NCBI GenBank assembly: GCA_963787005.1
Contig: CAWBBX010000105.1
Span: 1 to 64,000 of the forward strand
Direction: 5' to 3'
Source: FEN-1297 sp963787005
GTDB lineage: Bacteria; Bacteroidota; Ignavibacteria; Ignavibacteriales; Ignavibacteriaceae
DNA: 64,000 bases
The notes under the pieces were generated by a model, which was not told the DNA's origin, ran no database searches, and saw only the letters and a program-made list of their open reading frames with translations. This document shows positions 46,207-54,035 of this stretch, piece by piece (the stretch's first letter is position 1; each line of letters opens with the position of its first letter). A program made the translations under genes and the position numbers.

Positions 46207-47127
46207 TCAGTTTTGAGTTCCTAGCAAATAAAGCACCGCCATTCTGACGGCCACACCGTTTGTAACTTGCTTTAAAATTATTTGATTTAATCCGTCGGCC
46301 ACGCCGGATGATAATTCCACTCCCCTATTTATCGGCCCGGGATGCATAATTAAAATATCCTTGCCGTTCTTCTCAAGTCTCTCCTCGGTGATTCCGAAAT
46401 ACTTTGCGTATTCTCTTATCGAGGGAAAATACTCTCTCGCATTTCTTTCTAGTTGTATGCGTAGAACATTCAGCACATCGTTTTCTTGAATAGCTTCGTC
46501 GATATCATAAATAACATCAACTCCCAGTTCCTCAATATATCGCGGGATCATGGTTGAAGGTCCGCACACCGAAACTTTAGCACCCATTGTTTTTAAACCG
46601 AATATATTGGAAAGAGCTACTCTGCTGTGAGCTATATCGCCAACCAGGCACACTTTTAATCCCTCCAGTCTCTGCAATTTTTCTCTTATCGAATACATAT
46701 CGAGAAGCGCCTGTGTCGGATGCTCGTGTATACCGTCGCCGGCGTTGATGATGTTGGCGTCGCAGACTTTGGTAAGGAATATAGGGGCACCGGCCGCAGA
46801 ATGTCTTACAACCACCATGTCTATTTTCATAGCTTCAATGTTACGGATGGTGTCTTTGAAAACCTCGCCTTTGCTTACGCTGCTAGCGCTTACCGCAAAG
46901 TTTATCGAATCGGCGGACAGCCGTTTTTCCGCAAGTTCAAAAGAAATTCTCGTACGGGTGGAATTTTCATAAAACAGATTTACAACTGTTTTGCCTTGAA
47001 GGGTGGGAACTTTCTTTATTGGTCTTTCTAATACTTCTCTGAATGTTGTGGCGGTGTCTAAAATGAGCTGGATATCTTCTTTGGGCACACCGTGCAGGCC
47101 CAGCAAGTGTCTACTGGATAGGGGCAT
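46207..47127 (-). CDS. pyrB: Aspartate carbamoyltransferase catalytic subunit
   Basis: A 306-residue enzyme with the carbamoyl-phosphate site NSTRTRISFELA and the HPTQALLDMYSI block. Aspartate-domain residues are in CGPSTMIPRY and HPGPINRGVEL. It condenses carbamoyl phosphate with aspartate, the committed step of pyrimidine synthesis. No pyrI regulatory subunit is next to it. It lies 15 nt after pyrR and is expected to be controlled by the pyrR leader. Confidence 0.96.
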   Translation of the reverse strand: MPLSSRHLLGLHGVPKEDIQLILDTATTFREVLERPIKKVPTLQGKTVVNLFYENSTRTRISFELAEKRLSADSINFAVSASSVSKGEVFKDTIRNIEAMKIDMVVVRHSAAGAPIFLTKVCDANIINAGDGIHEHPTQALLDMYSIREKLQRLEGLKVCLVGDIAHSRVALSNIFGLKTMGAKVSVCGPSTMIPRYIEELGVDVIYDIDEAIQENDVLNVLRIQLERNAREYFPSIREYAKYFGITEERLEKNGKDILIMHPGPINRGVELSSGVADGLNQIILKQVTNGVAVRMAVLYLLGTQN

Positions 47128-47142
47128 ATTTTATACTCTTAA

Positions 47143-47688
47143 TTAATCTTTATTAACATCAACCAAGTAGATGGCATCCTCGCCGTCCACTTCTTCCATT
47201 TTAACTTTTATCTCTTCATCGATAGATGTAGGCGTGTTTTTTCCGACGTAATCGGCTCGTATAGGGAGTTCCCGGTGTCCGCGGTCAACCAGGACAAACA
47301 ATTGTATTGTATTAGGTCTTCCCATATCCATAATAGCGTTCATGGCGGATCGCACCGTTCTGCCGGTAAACAGCACATCGTCAATAAGAATTATATCCTT
47401 GTCGTTAATATCAAATGTTATATCGGAAACGGAGACTTCGGGCTGCTTTAATCTTGTTCTGAAATCATCCCGGTAGAGAGTTACATCGAGAACACCGAAA
47501 GGAAGCTCGATACCTTCTATCTCGCTAATCTTCGCAAAGACCCTTTTGGCCAAAAATTCTCCCCGTGTTCTCATTCCCATTAATACAAGGTTTTTCGAGC
47601 CTTTATTTCTCTCGAGAATTTCATGGGATATTCGTGTAATGATCCTGTTGAGACCTACTTTATCGACCAATTTTGATTTTATGCGCAT
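47143..47688 (-). CDS. pyrR: Bifunctional pyr-operon attenuation regulator/uracil phosphoribosyltransferase
   Basis: A 181-residue PyrR. The PRPP-binding loop is IILIDDVLFTGRTVRSAM, and VLMGMRTRGEFLAKR and LPFGVLDVTLYRDDF are characteristic of PyrR. In Firmicutes it binds the pyr mRNA leader when UMP is high and favours termination; it also has modest uracil phosphoribosyltransferase activity. ATG at 47688 is preferred over a TTG at 47694, which lies in the T-tract of the leader terminator. An AGGAGG ribosome-binding site lies within that hairpin. First gene of pyrR-pyrB-pyrC. Confidence 0.95.
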   Translation of the reverse strand: MRIKSKLVDKVGLNRIITRISHEILERNKGSKNLVLMGMRTRGEFLAKRVFAKISEIEGIELPFGVLDVTLYRDDFRTRLKQPEVSVSDITFDINDKDIILIDDVLFTGRTVRSAMNAIMDMGRPNTIQLFVLVDRGHRELPIRADYVGKNTPTSIDEEIKVKMEEVDGEDAIYLVDVNKD

Positions 47689-47692
47689 ATAC

Positions 47693-47724
47693 AAAAAAGC
47701 CTCCTAGGATAATATCCTCGGAGG
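47693..47724 (-). promoter_or_regulatory. Attenuator hairpin overlapping the pyrR ribosome-binding site
   Basis: On the minus strand CCTCCGAGGAT and ATCCTAGGAGG form an 11-bp stem with one mismatch and a three-base loop, followed by six T. It has the form of an intrinsic terminator directly before pyrR. Its 3' arm contains AGGAGG, the pyrR Shine-Dalgarno, so folding could both stop transcription and hide the start. Confidence 0.75.
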
Positions 47725-47755
47725 TTACCGTATTGTTGTTAAATTTAGTTCTTTC

Positions 47756-47777
47756 ATCCTTTTCCATCTCGCCGGAT
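47756..47777 (-). promoter_or_regulatory. PyrR-binding RNA element (PyrR box-like) in the pyrR leader
   Basis: The minus strand reads UAUCCGGCGAGAUG, which keeps the UCCNGNGAG core of the Bacillus PyrR-binding consensus ARUCCNGNGAGGYU. It can fold as CUAUC/GAUGG around a CGGCGA loop, inside a wider AUCC...GGAU pairing. It lies about 30 nt upstream of the attenuator hairpin, and its AGGAU could pair with the AUCCU of the terminator as an antiterminator. Confidence 0.55.
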
Positions 47778-47865
47778 AGATTTAAAGGTTATAATTTTAT
47801 TTGAACTAACTTAAATTAATCCTGTGAGAAAGTAAAGGAAATATTTCGACCGGGCCATTTAAAAT

Positions 47866-47892
47866 AAAAAGGCCCCTGTTTAAGAGGCCTTT
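47866..47892 (-). terminator. Intrinsic terminator of the OmpA-family gene
   Basis: On the minus strand AAAGGCC and GGCCTTT form the stem and are followed by TTATTTT, 22 nt after the stop codon of the OmpA-family gene. Confidence 0.8.
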
Positions 47893-47913
47893 ATTCTAAC
47901 ATTAAGGAGATCT

Positions 47914-49074
47914 TTATTGAGCCAGCACCCTAAATTCTATTCTTCTGTTCATAGCTCTTCCCTGCGCCGTTTTATTGGATGTAATTGGATCTGCCTCACC
48001 ATAACCGGCAGCTTTGAGTCTGTTCGGGTTCACACCTTTACCTATCAAGAAATTCCTAACGGCTTCCGCTCTCTCTTTAGAGAGTTTTTTATTGTATTTG
48101 TCAGAACCGATATTGTCGGTATAACCCTGAATCTCGACTTTTATTACCGGATTGGTAAGTAGAATCTGTACTGCGTTGTATAATATCGGCAGCGATTCGG
48201 GGCGGAGACTTGCTTTATTGAAGTCAAAATTAACACCAACAAGCACCCAATTTTGAGGAATTGCAGATGGAGTCGCATTCTTTACGATTTTTTCGATCTT
48301 ATCATAATCAACAACGGTCGGCTTTGAAGCGTATTTCTTTACGATCTCTTCAATTTTAGCGTAATCGATGTTTTGAGATATTCCGTCATAAAGATCGCAA
48401 AGTTTTGATCTCGGGCCCTTCGAGAAATAATATACCAGGCCGAGATTGAAAGTCATATAAGAATCTGTGGTTCCGCCAAAAATTCCGCCGTTCGCCGTTC
48501 CACTGATACCATCAAATTTATTACTACCGGTGGTATGATATCCGAGTTCAGTTTTAACTTTCCAGTTCATCCCCGCATACCATTCAGCTCCGAAATCCAG
48601 ATTCACTTCGTAGTCTAAAAAGGAATCGTTGTTATTCGCAACTGGCGATCCGCTTACGGAATAATAAAGTCCGCCAACCCCGACTCCCAGATAAGGTGAA
48701 ACAGGCTCGCAAGGAACAAGATAGTAAAGCAGGTCAAAATCTCCGGCAAACGAATTGTTAGTAACAGTCTGAAGCGGTAAACCTGTTTTTCCTTTCATAT
48801 TTACATAAGTTCCCCCAAGTCTTAATCCCACATGTTCGGAAAAATTTCTCTGTATGGAAAGGTATCCACCGAATCCAACTGGGGTGGTAATCTGTAAATC
48901 TGTGCTGACATACCTTGGAAGTGCAGCTCCGAAACCGAAGCTCCAGCTATTTTGTGGCAACCAATCATATTTGGAAGGTGAACTGTTTTCTGTTTGTGCC
49001 CGACTTTCCGGAATAAAAAGTATTAACATCGCTGAAAATATCAGCATTAATGTCTTTATCATTGGGATACTCAT
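47914..49074 (-). CDS. OmpA-family outer-membrane protein
   Basis: A 386-residue protein. A signal peptide (LMLIFSAMLILFIPESRAQ) leads to a ~190-residue eight-strand-type barrel (SFGFGAALPRY, YLSIQRNFSEHVGLRLGG, YLGVGVGGLYY, MTFNLGLVYYF). A short linker follows, then a C-terminal OmpA peptidoglycan-binding domain (VEIQGYTDNIGSDKYNKKLS, ERAEAVRNFL, AAGYGEADPI). It would tie the outer membrane to the cell wall. It is monocistronic, with its own terminator, upstream of pyrR on the same strand. Confidence 0.92.
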   Translation of the reverse strand: MSIPMIKTLMLIFSAMLILFIPESRAQTENSSPSKYDWLPQNSWSFGFGAALPRYVSTDLQITTPVGFGGYLSIQRNFSEHVGLRLGGTYVNMKGKTGLPLQTVTNNSFAGDFDLLYYLVPCEPVSPYLGVGVGGLYYSVSGSPVANNNDSFLDYEVNLDFGAEWYAGMNWKVKTELGYHTTGSNKFDGISGTANGGIFGGTTDSYMTFNLGLVYYFSKGPRSKLCDLYDGISQNIDYAKIEEIVKKYASKPTVVDYDKIEKIVKNATPSAIPQNWVLVGVNFDFNKASLRPESLPILYNAVQILLTNPVIKVEIQGYTDNIGSDKYNKKLSKERAEAVRNFLIGKGVNPNRLKAAGYGEADPITSNKTAQGRAMNRRIEFRVLAQ

Positions 49075-49308
49075 CTTTGTTGCAAAATTTTCAACTTATT
49101 ATGTTTTTTTCAAGTGTTAGATTATATAACGCATATTAAACTCTTTGATTACAAGATATTATAAAATAATTATAGAAACAAGAAAATTCTATTTATCTCT
49201 GCTGAATATCATGAACTTTGTTTACTTGGAATTTTAACGCAAACAGCTTATTTTAGCGTGTTCAAAATTGATTCATCATTTTTGAATTTCATTCGCAATT
49301 TATCAATT

Positions 49309-49390
49309 CGGGGTGTAGCCCCGATAGAATCGGGATAAACTCCGCCCGGTTAGCGCGTCCCGACGGAGTCGGGAAGGTCGGGAGTTCGAA
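49309..49390 (+). pseudogene. Decayed tRNA-Pro copy with two palindromic inserts
   Basis: CGGGGTGTAG at 49309 and the later segments CCCGGTTAGCGC and AGGTCGGGAGTTCGAA are identical to the intact tRNA-Pro at 49432. In between, the D-loop is replaced by a stretch holding CCCGATAGAATCGGG (49320-49334). The anticodon arm is TCCCGACGGAGTCGGGA (49358-49374). The copy stops in the T-loop, so the 3' acceptor strand is missing. Confidence 0.75.
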
Positions 49391-49431
49391 AAAAGTTTAG
49401 TGTTTTTTTGATATTTAAAATTGTTCATATT

Positions 49432-49506
49432 CGGGGTGTAGCGCAGCCCGGTTAGCGCGCTTCGTTCGGGACGAAGAGGTCGGGAGTTCGAATCTCCCCA
49501 CCCCGA
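49432..49506 (+). tRNA. tRNA-Pro (anticodon CGG)
   Basis: A complete cloverleaf: acceptor CGGGGTG/CACCCCG with discriminator A, D-stem GCGC/GCGC, anticodon stem CTTCG/CGAAG with loop TTCGGGA (anticodon CGG, reading CCG), a 5-base variable loop and T-arm GGGAG/CTCCC with TTCGAAT. The full CCA is not encoded (CAT follows A). The ATG of a GIY-YIG nuclease relic starts 2 nt after the discriminator base. Confidence 0.93.
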
Positions 49507-49507
49507 C

Positions 49508-49756
49508 ATGGTTTTTGACACGTGAATAATTTACAGCCCTAAAAGGGATAAATATTACATCGGCCACACGAATAACCTGCAGAGAAGACTTCACAAACAT
49601 AATTCCGGTCAGACAACTTCTACAAAAACCGGCACACCATAGCAATTAGTTTACAGAAAAGAGTTTCAAACTAACAAAGATGCAAATAAGTTTGAAATCA
49701 AGATAAAATCCATGAATAGTCGAAAATATATTCAAAGACTAACTAACAGTGCTTAG
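49508..49756 (+). pseudogene. GIY-YIG endonuclease pseudogene attached to the tRNA-Pro 3' end
   Basis: The frame opening at ATG 49508 reads MVFDT-stop-IIYSPKRDKYYIGHTN, then LQRRLHKHNSGQTTSTKTGT, P, stop, QLVYRKEF and onward to KSMNSRKYIQRL. This is the GIY-YIG core (YYIGHTNNLQRRLxxH) and the C-terminal SRKYI block of small single-domain GIY-YIG nucleases of the YhbQ type. Two in-frame stops break it: TGA at 49523, probably a former Tyr codon, and TAG at 49640, where the family has Trp. Without them it would be about 82 residues, close to full length. Its final TAG falls inside the next tRNA fragment. A current product is unlikely unless stops are read through. Confidence 0.85.
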
Positions 49757-49807
49757 CGCATCCCGACGGAGTCGGGAAGGTCGGGAGTTCGAATCTCCCC
49801 ACCCCGA
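49753..49807 (+). pseudogene. 3' part of a second decayed tRNA-Pro copy
   Basis: TTAGCGC, then an anticodon arm TCCCGACGGAGTCGGGA, then AGGTC and the T-arm and acceptor strand down to CACCCCGA, identical to the intact tRNA-Pro 3' end. The 5' half is absent. The arm folds as a 5-bp stem with 7-base loop ACGGAGT (formal anticodon GGA, but C at position 33). It is the same arm as in the copy at 49309. Confidence 0.75.
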
Positions 49808-49808
49808 C

Positions 49809-49844
49809 ATGGTTTTCCGCACTTATATTATACTCGGCAATTAG
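49809..49844 (+). pseudogene. N-terminal relic of a second GIY-YIG nuclease gene
   Basis: The frame from ATG 49809 reads MVFRTYIILGN then stop. MVF, T and II coincide with the start of the GIY-YIG relic at 49508, and the ATG has the same position 2 nt after the tRNA discriminator base. Only the first eight codons are recognisable. Confidence 0.5.
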
Positions 49845-49958
49845 CTTAATAAATTTTTTAGGGAATGTTAGCACTGCCTAATAATATAAGGACTAAATTT
49901 TAAATGATAATTGAAATCGTCCGCTTATAAACATTTTTGTTAGTAAACGGACGCTTCT

Positions 49959-52367
49959 TTACTCATATTTTAAAGATTGTGCGGGATTTGCATATGCTGC
50001 TTTTATTGCTTTATAACCAACGGTTATCAATGCAATAAGCAGACTGCCGGCAATTGTAAGTATAAATAGCCACATTCCCGGGGTGATCCGATAAGCAAAA
50101 TCATTCAGCCACTTATTCATTATATAGTACGCAATCGGTGCGGCAATGATGAAGGCAATAAATATTAATATTATAAATTCTTTTGAAAACAAAAATAGTA
50201 TGCTGCCGGTAGAAGCGCCTAAAACTTTACGAATGCCGACTTCTTTTGTTTTTTGTGCGGCCATAAATGAAACCAATCCATAAAGTCCTAGACAAGATAT
50301 AAAAATTGCAATGCCGGCAAATATCGAATATAAACTGGAGAGCCTTCTTTCCTCCGCGTAGAAGCTTTCAATTTTCTTATCCAAAAACTTTGCTTCATAT
50401 ACATAATCCGGGAATGTTTCGTTCCAGTACTTTTGAACGGTAGCTAATGTTTTTTTTACATCTGTCGGCGCAATTTTTATATTCAATGATCTATATTGAG
50501 CTTTCCAGCAGCCCATTACAATTGGTTTAATCGGATCACGTAATGAGGATGAATTAAAATCCTTAATTACGCCGACAATCGGTGCATTGAGTATACCGCC
50601 CCAAAATTTAAGTTTTTTGCCTATAATATCCTGCGGATCGGATATTCCTATTTTTTTTAAGAAGGTTTCACTAACAACAAACCCTCTTACTGTATCGGTT
50701 TCCGTATAAAGCCTGCCGGCTATTAAATGAAGATCATATAATTTAAAATAATCAACATCAGCCCATCTAAGATCAGCATTAAAATCGGAATTTTTTGTAG
50801 AATTATTAAATTTGAAGTCACTGTTCCAGTAATCATCATCGGAAGGACTGAAAGTACTATAACTTGCAATTTTAATATTTGCCTGCTGCAATAACCGGTT
50901 CTTTAAAGTCTGATATTTTGTCTGACTTACAGAATCATCAGGCACCGGCACAAGGAGAACCGAGTCTTTATTAAATCCTAACGGTACATTTTGAAAATAA
51001 TGCATTTGGCTTACCACTATCAGCACACCGATAATCAAAATCTGAGCAATGATAAATTGAACAACCACTAACCCCCTTCTTAACGAAATTCCGCCGGGAG
51101 TTCTGACGGTTAATTTACCTTTAATTGCTGTAATCGGATTGAATCCTGATAAAACAATTGAAGGATAAAAACCCGAAAACAGCGTAACAAAAAAAGTAAC
51201 AAGAAGCAGGAATAAAACTATTTTCGGGTCTAAGAAATAATTCAAACTCACCGAAGTTTGGATCAATCTATTTAAAAATGGCAGGGCAATGAATGCTAAT
51301 ATCACAGCTAGTATTACCGAAAGAATGGTGGTCAGCAACATTTCTATCATAAATTGGGTTGCTAACTGTTTGCGGGTACTCCCCAATACTTTTCGTATCC
51401 CGACTTCCATTGAACGGTTAATTGCCTGTGCAGTTGATAAATTTATAAAATTAACACAAGGTATTATTATTAGAAAAAGAGCAATAAGACTTAAAACGGT
51501 TAAAAGTGATTTATTGAATGTTCGGTCGTTATAATTATAAAAGCGGCTATCAAAATGGATTTCACTCAAAGGCTGGGCATAAAGTCCGTCTTTAACATAT
51601 TCCGGCGGTTTATGTTTTACAACAAAATCATGCAAGAAAGAATTGAATTGCGTCCTGGATAATCCCGGCGGGAACAAAACAAAACAATTATTCCTTCCAA
51701 TTACGGAAAACCAGTCATCCTTTTGGTCATTTTTGAAAGTCTTATAAGAAACAACAACACTTAGCGGAAAGTCAGTGTTAACAGGAATATTATCAAGAAT
51801 CCCCGTAATTTTAACGGTGTACTTGCTGTTAAATTTTATTGATTTACCTAAAGCCGTTTTCCAGTCGCCAAAATATTTTTCCGCGGTTGCTTTTGATAAA
51901 ACGGCAGTATTGGGTTCCGATAATCCGGTTTTGGGATCTCCGGCGATCCATTTGAAATCAAAAATATTAAAAAATTGAGGTTCGCAAAAGAATGCCCCTT
52001 TTTGTTCAATAAATTTTTTTTCTTCCTTATTATTGTCGTACGGCAATACAATTATGGGGGCCTTTGTAATCTGAAATATATCAGCGACTTCTTTCAATCG
52101 AGGATAATCAATTCTTAGCGCCTCGGCAACCGGGAAAGGCGCGCCTGAAGAATATATATTTCCCTGGGGTGCGTGCCTTTCAGTAACTAACCTGTAAATA
52201 TTTTCCTTGTTTTTATGAAACGAATCGAAACTGAGTTCGTAATTGATTACTAAATAAATGAGCAGGCAGGCGGCAATACCTATAGCCAATCCGGTTACAT
52301 TAATAATAGTATTGCTTTTATTGCGAGAAAAATTCCGAAGTGCCGTCTTTATGTAATTTCTGAGCAT
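49959..52367 (-). CDS. MacB/FtsX-type ABC transporter permease
   Basis: An 802-residue membrane protein. TM1 (IINVTGLAIGIAACLLIYLVI) is followed by a large periplasmic MacB-like domain and an FtsX block (residues ~285-410; VGIRKVLGSTRKQLATQFM). A second periplasmic domain and a second FtsX block (VGIRKVLGASTGSILFLFSKEF) reach the C-terminus. It is the double-FtsX permease type common in Bacteroidota. No ATP-binding partner gene is adjacent. Such permeases act as mechanotransmission exporters or in lipoprotein/antibiotic traffic. The DNA here is visibly more A/T-rich than the groE or pyr regions. Confidence 0.9.
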   Translation of the reverse strand: MLRNYIKTALRNFSRNKSNTIINVTGLAIGIAACLLIYLVINYELSFDSFHKNKENIYRLVTERHAPQGNIYSSGAPFPVAEALRIDYPRLKEVADIFQITKAPIIVLPYDNNKEEKKFIEQKGAFFCEPQFFNIFDFKWIAGDPKTGLSEPNTAVLSKATAEKYFGDWKTALGKSIKFNSKYTVKITGILDNIPVNTDFPLSVVVSYKTFKNDQKDDWFSVIGRNNCFVLFPPGLSRTQFNSFLHDFVVKHKPPEYVKDGLYAQPLSEIHFDSRFYNYNDRTFNKSLLTVLSLIALFLIIIPCVNFINLSTAQAINRSMEVGIRKVLGSTRKQLATQFMIEMLLTTILSVILAVILAFIALPFLNRLIQTSVSLNYFLDPKIVLFLLLVTFFVTLFSGFYPSIVLSGFNPITAIKGKLTVRTPGGISLRRGLVVVQFIIAQILIIGVLIVVSQMHYFQNVPLGFNKDSVLLVPVPDDSVSQTKYQTLKNRLLQQANIKIASYSTFSPSDDDYWNSDFKFNNSTKNSDFNADLRWADVDYFKLYDLHLIAGRLYTETDTVRGFVVSETFLKKIGISDPQDIIGKKLKFWGGILNAPIVGVIKDFNSSSLRDPIKPIVMGCWKAQYRSLNIKIAPTDVKKTLATVQKYWNETFPDYVYEAKFLDKKIESFYAEERRLSSLYSIFAGIAIFISCLGLYGLVSFMAAQKTKEVGIRKVLGASTGSILFLFSKEFIILIFIAFIIAAPIAYYIMNKWLNDFAYRITPGMWLFILTIAGSLLIALITVGYKAIKAAYANPAQSLKYE

Positions 52368-53173
52368 ACTTAATCCCCCATAGATTAATTACTAATAAAT
52401 ATTTACTGCCGGTATGCAGTTAAGTTATACGACAATGATTTAATAAATGAACATGAATCATTGGCCTATCGTGTATAATTAATTATAACTTGAAAATACG
52501 TTAAATTCAGCACAAGGTTCCGATGGTTATCGACGAGTGATTATGATCCTCTTTTCCCTTTATAAATTGATGTTATTTAATTTAATAAAATTTAATCGTA
52601 TAACAAGGTTGGTGGAAAAAATTTATTTATATAAATTACAAATTAATGTGGAAATTTCGTTTCCGTATAACTTACTTAATTGCTTAATACGGTTTATGTA
52701 ACACTACTATAGTTCTGAAGCGAAATATAAATAGTTCAAACCGTTCTTATAATATTACTGGCCATTTAAAACCCATACCATATTGTTAGTTTCAGCTGAT
52801 TATCTTGATATATTTATTTCCGTTTAATTTATTAATTTTACCGAAAGTATCATAGTGAAAAGTTACACAAATACCGGCAGACCGACATCCGAAAATATTG
52901 TCTTTAAAACCAACTAACCATATGTGAAAATACTAAAGGTCACATGGCTGATCGGTTTCTTCTTCATCTCAAATTGCTTAATTTTCCGTTAGAGAGTTTC
53001 GAGGAGTGTGAAATATAATTAATCTCATGGGTCATCATTCGTTCATATTATGGATTCGATACCTCCCTTACTAAAAAGGAGGATAAATTTTCAAAGATTT
53101 TTTCTTAAGAAATATATAAAAGTTCGTTTTTAATATTATATCACTTTTCAACAAAATAATCATAGGACGTACA
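52368..53173. other. Long A/T-rich intergenic region, no gene supported
   Basis: About 800 bases of low-GC sequence between the divergent MacB/FtsX-like gene and yajQ. The only clear structure is a CCTCC...GGAGG hairpin around 53072-53092. A minus-strand stretch near 52790-52870 reads VTFHYDTFGKINKLNGNKY, which looks like a protein fragment, but it has no start and is not called. Promoters of both flanking genes must lie here. Confidence 0.6.
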
Positions 53174-53671
53174 ATGGCACAAAATCATTCTTTCGATATA
53201 GTCTCGGAAATCGATCTGCAGGAAGCGGACAATGCCGTAAATCAGGCGACAAAAGAAATTCATCAGAGATATGATTTGAAGGATTCCAACACGGAAATAG
53301 AATTAAACAAAAAGGATAAATTAATCAACATTAATACAAAAGACGATTACTCACTGAAAGCCAGCGTTGATATACTTCAAACAAAATTCATCCGACGAAA
53401 TATTTCCATACTTGCACTGAAACTAGAAGAACCTGAAACCGCTGGCGGAGGAAGAATTAGGCAGAAGATCAATCTTCAAAGCGGAATTTCTAAAGAGAAC
53501 TCGAAAAAAATTACGAAGATGATTAAGGATTCTAAGCTGAAGGTTAATGCCCAAATTCAGGATGAGCAGGTAAGAGTTCAGGGAGCGAAGATCGACGATC
53601 TTCAGGCAGTCATTAAATTGGTCAAGGAAGCCGATCTGGATTTCCCGACCCAGTTCGTGAACATGAAATAA
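53174..53671 (+). CDS. yajQ: YajQ-family (DUF520) nucleotide-binding protein
   Basis: A 165-residue protein matching YajQ along its whole length: FDIVSEIDLQEADNAVNQA, RYDLKDSNTEIEL, LIKASVDI-type KASVDILQTKFIRR and the C-terminal DLDFPTQFVNMK. Family members bind c-di-GMP or other nucleotides and affect transcription or phage functions in some bacteria. It is monocistronic, flanked by long spacers. Confidence 0.93.
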   Translation: MAQNHSFDIVSEIDLQEADNAVNQATKEIHQRYDLKDSNTEIELNKKDKLININTKDDYSLKASVDILQTKFIRRNISILALKLEEPETAGGGRIRQKINLQSGISKENSKKITKMIKDSKLKVNAQIQDEQVRVQGAKIDDLQAVIKLVKEADLDFPTQFVNMK

Positions 53672-54035
53672 GAAGAATATTAATCACCCTGTTTAAATTA
53701 ATAGTTTATTAGCATCCGGAGGTAACATTTTTTAATCATGCACCTTAGAATCCGCGTAAACATTATATCAAGAAAATCACACCGTCCCTAAAATAAGCAT
53801 CCATTTACTTAAAGTTCTTGCTTTTTCATCCTAAAAAGAGGATTTTAAATGAAATTTTTTTCCTAACAGAATCTGACATTTAGCAAGTCATGTGAAGCCA
53901 GCGGATTAATTCGCTCCTGTTTTATATAGTTCATGCATCTGGCCGCGTACAAGACATAATGCCCGGAGAGAATTAAAAGTATAGACCAGGGATATCAAGT
54001 TAGTCAATTACTTTTCGGAAGTGCTACACTAAAAC
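53672..54035. other. Intergenic region, no gene seen
   Basis: About 360 bases between yajQ and the 7TMR-DISM kinase gene. No open frame, RNA signature or strong hairpin is visible. It should hold the promoter of the kinase gene. Confidence 0.6.

Noticed and set aside
49303..49645. Two minus-strand open frames across the tRNA locus
   Set aside because: They are translations of tRNA sequence and of the reverse of the GIY-YIG relic; the plus-strand reading explains the region.
49753..49807. A functional second tRNA with anticodon GGA
   Set aside because: The 5' half is missing and base 33 of the loop is C instead of U; it is a 3' fragment only.
52790..52870. Minus-strand stretch reading VTFHYDTFGKINKLNGNKY
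   Set aside because: It resembles a repeat-type protein fragment, but it is only about 25 codons with no start or neighbouring frame; not enough to call a pseudogene.
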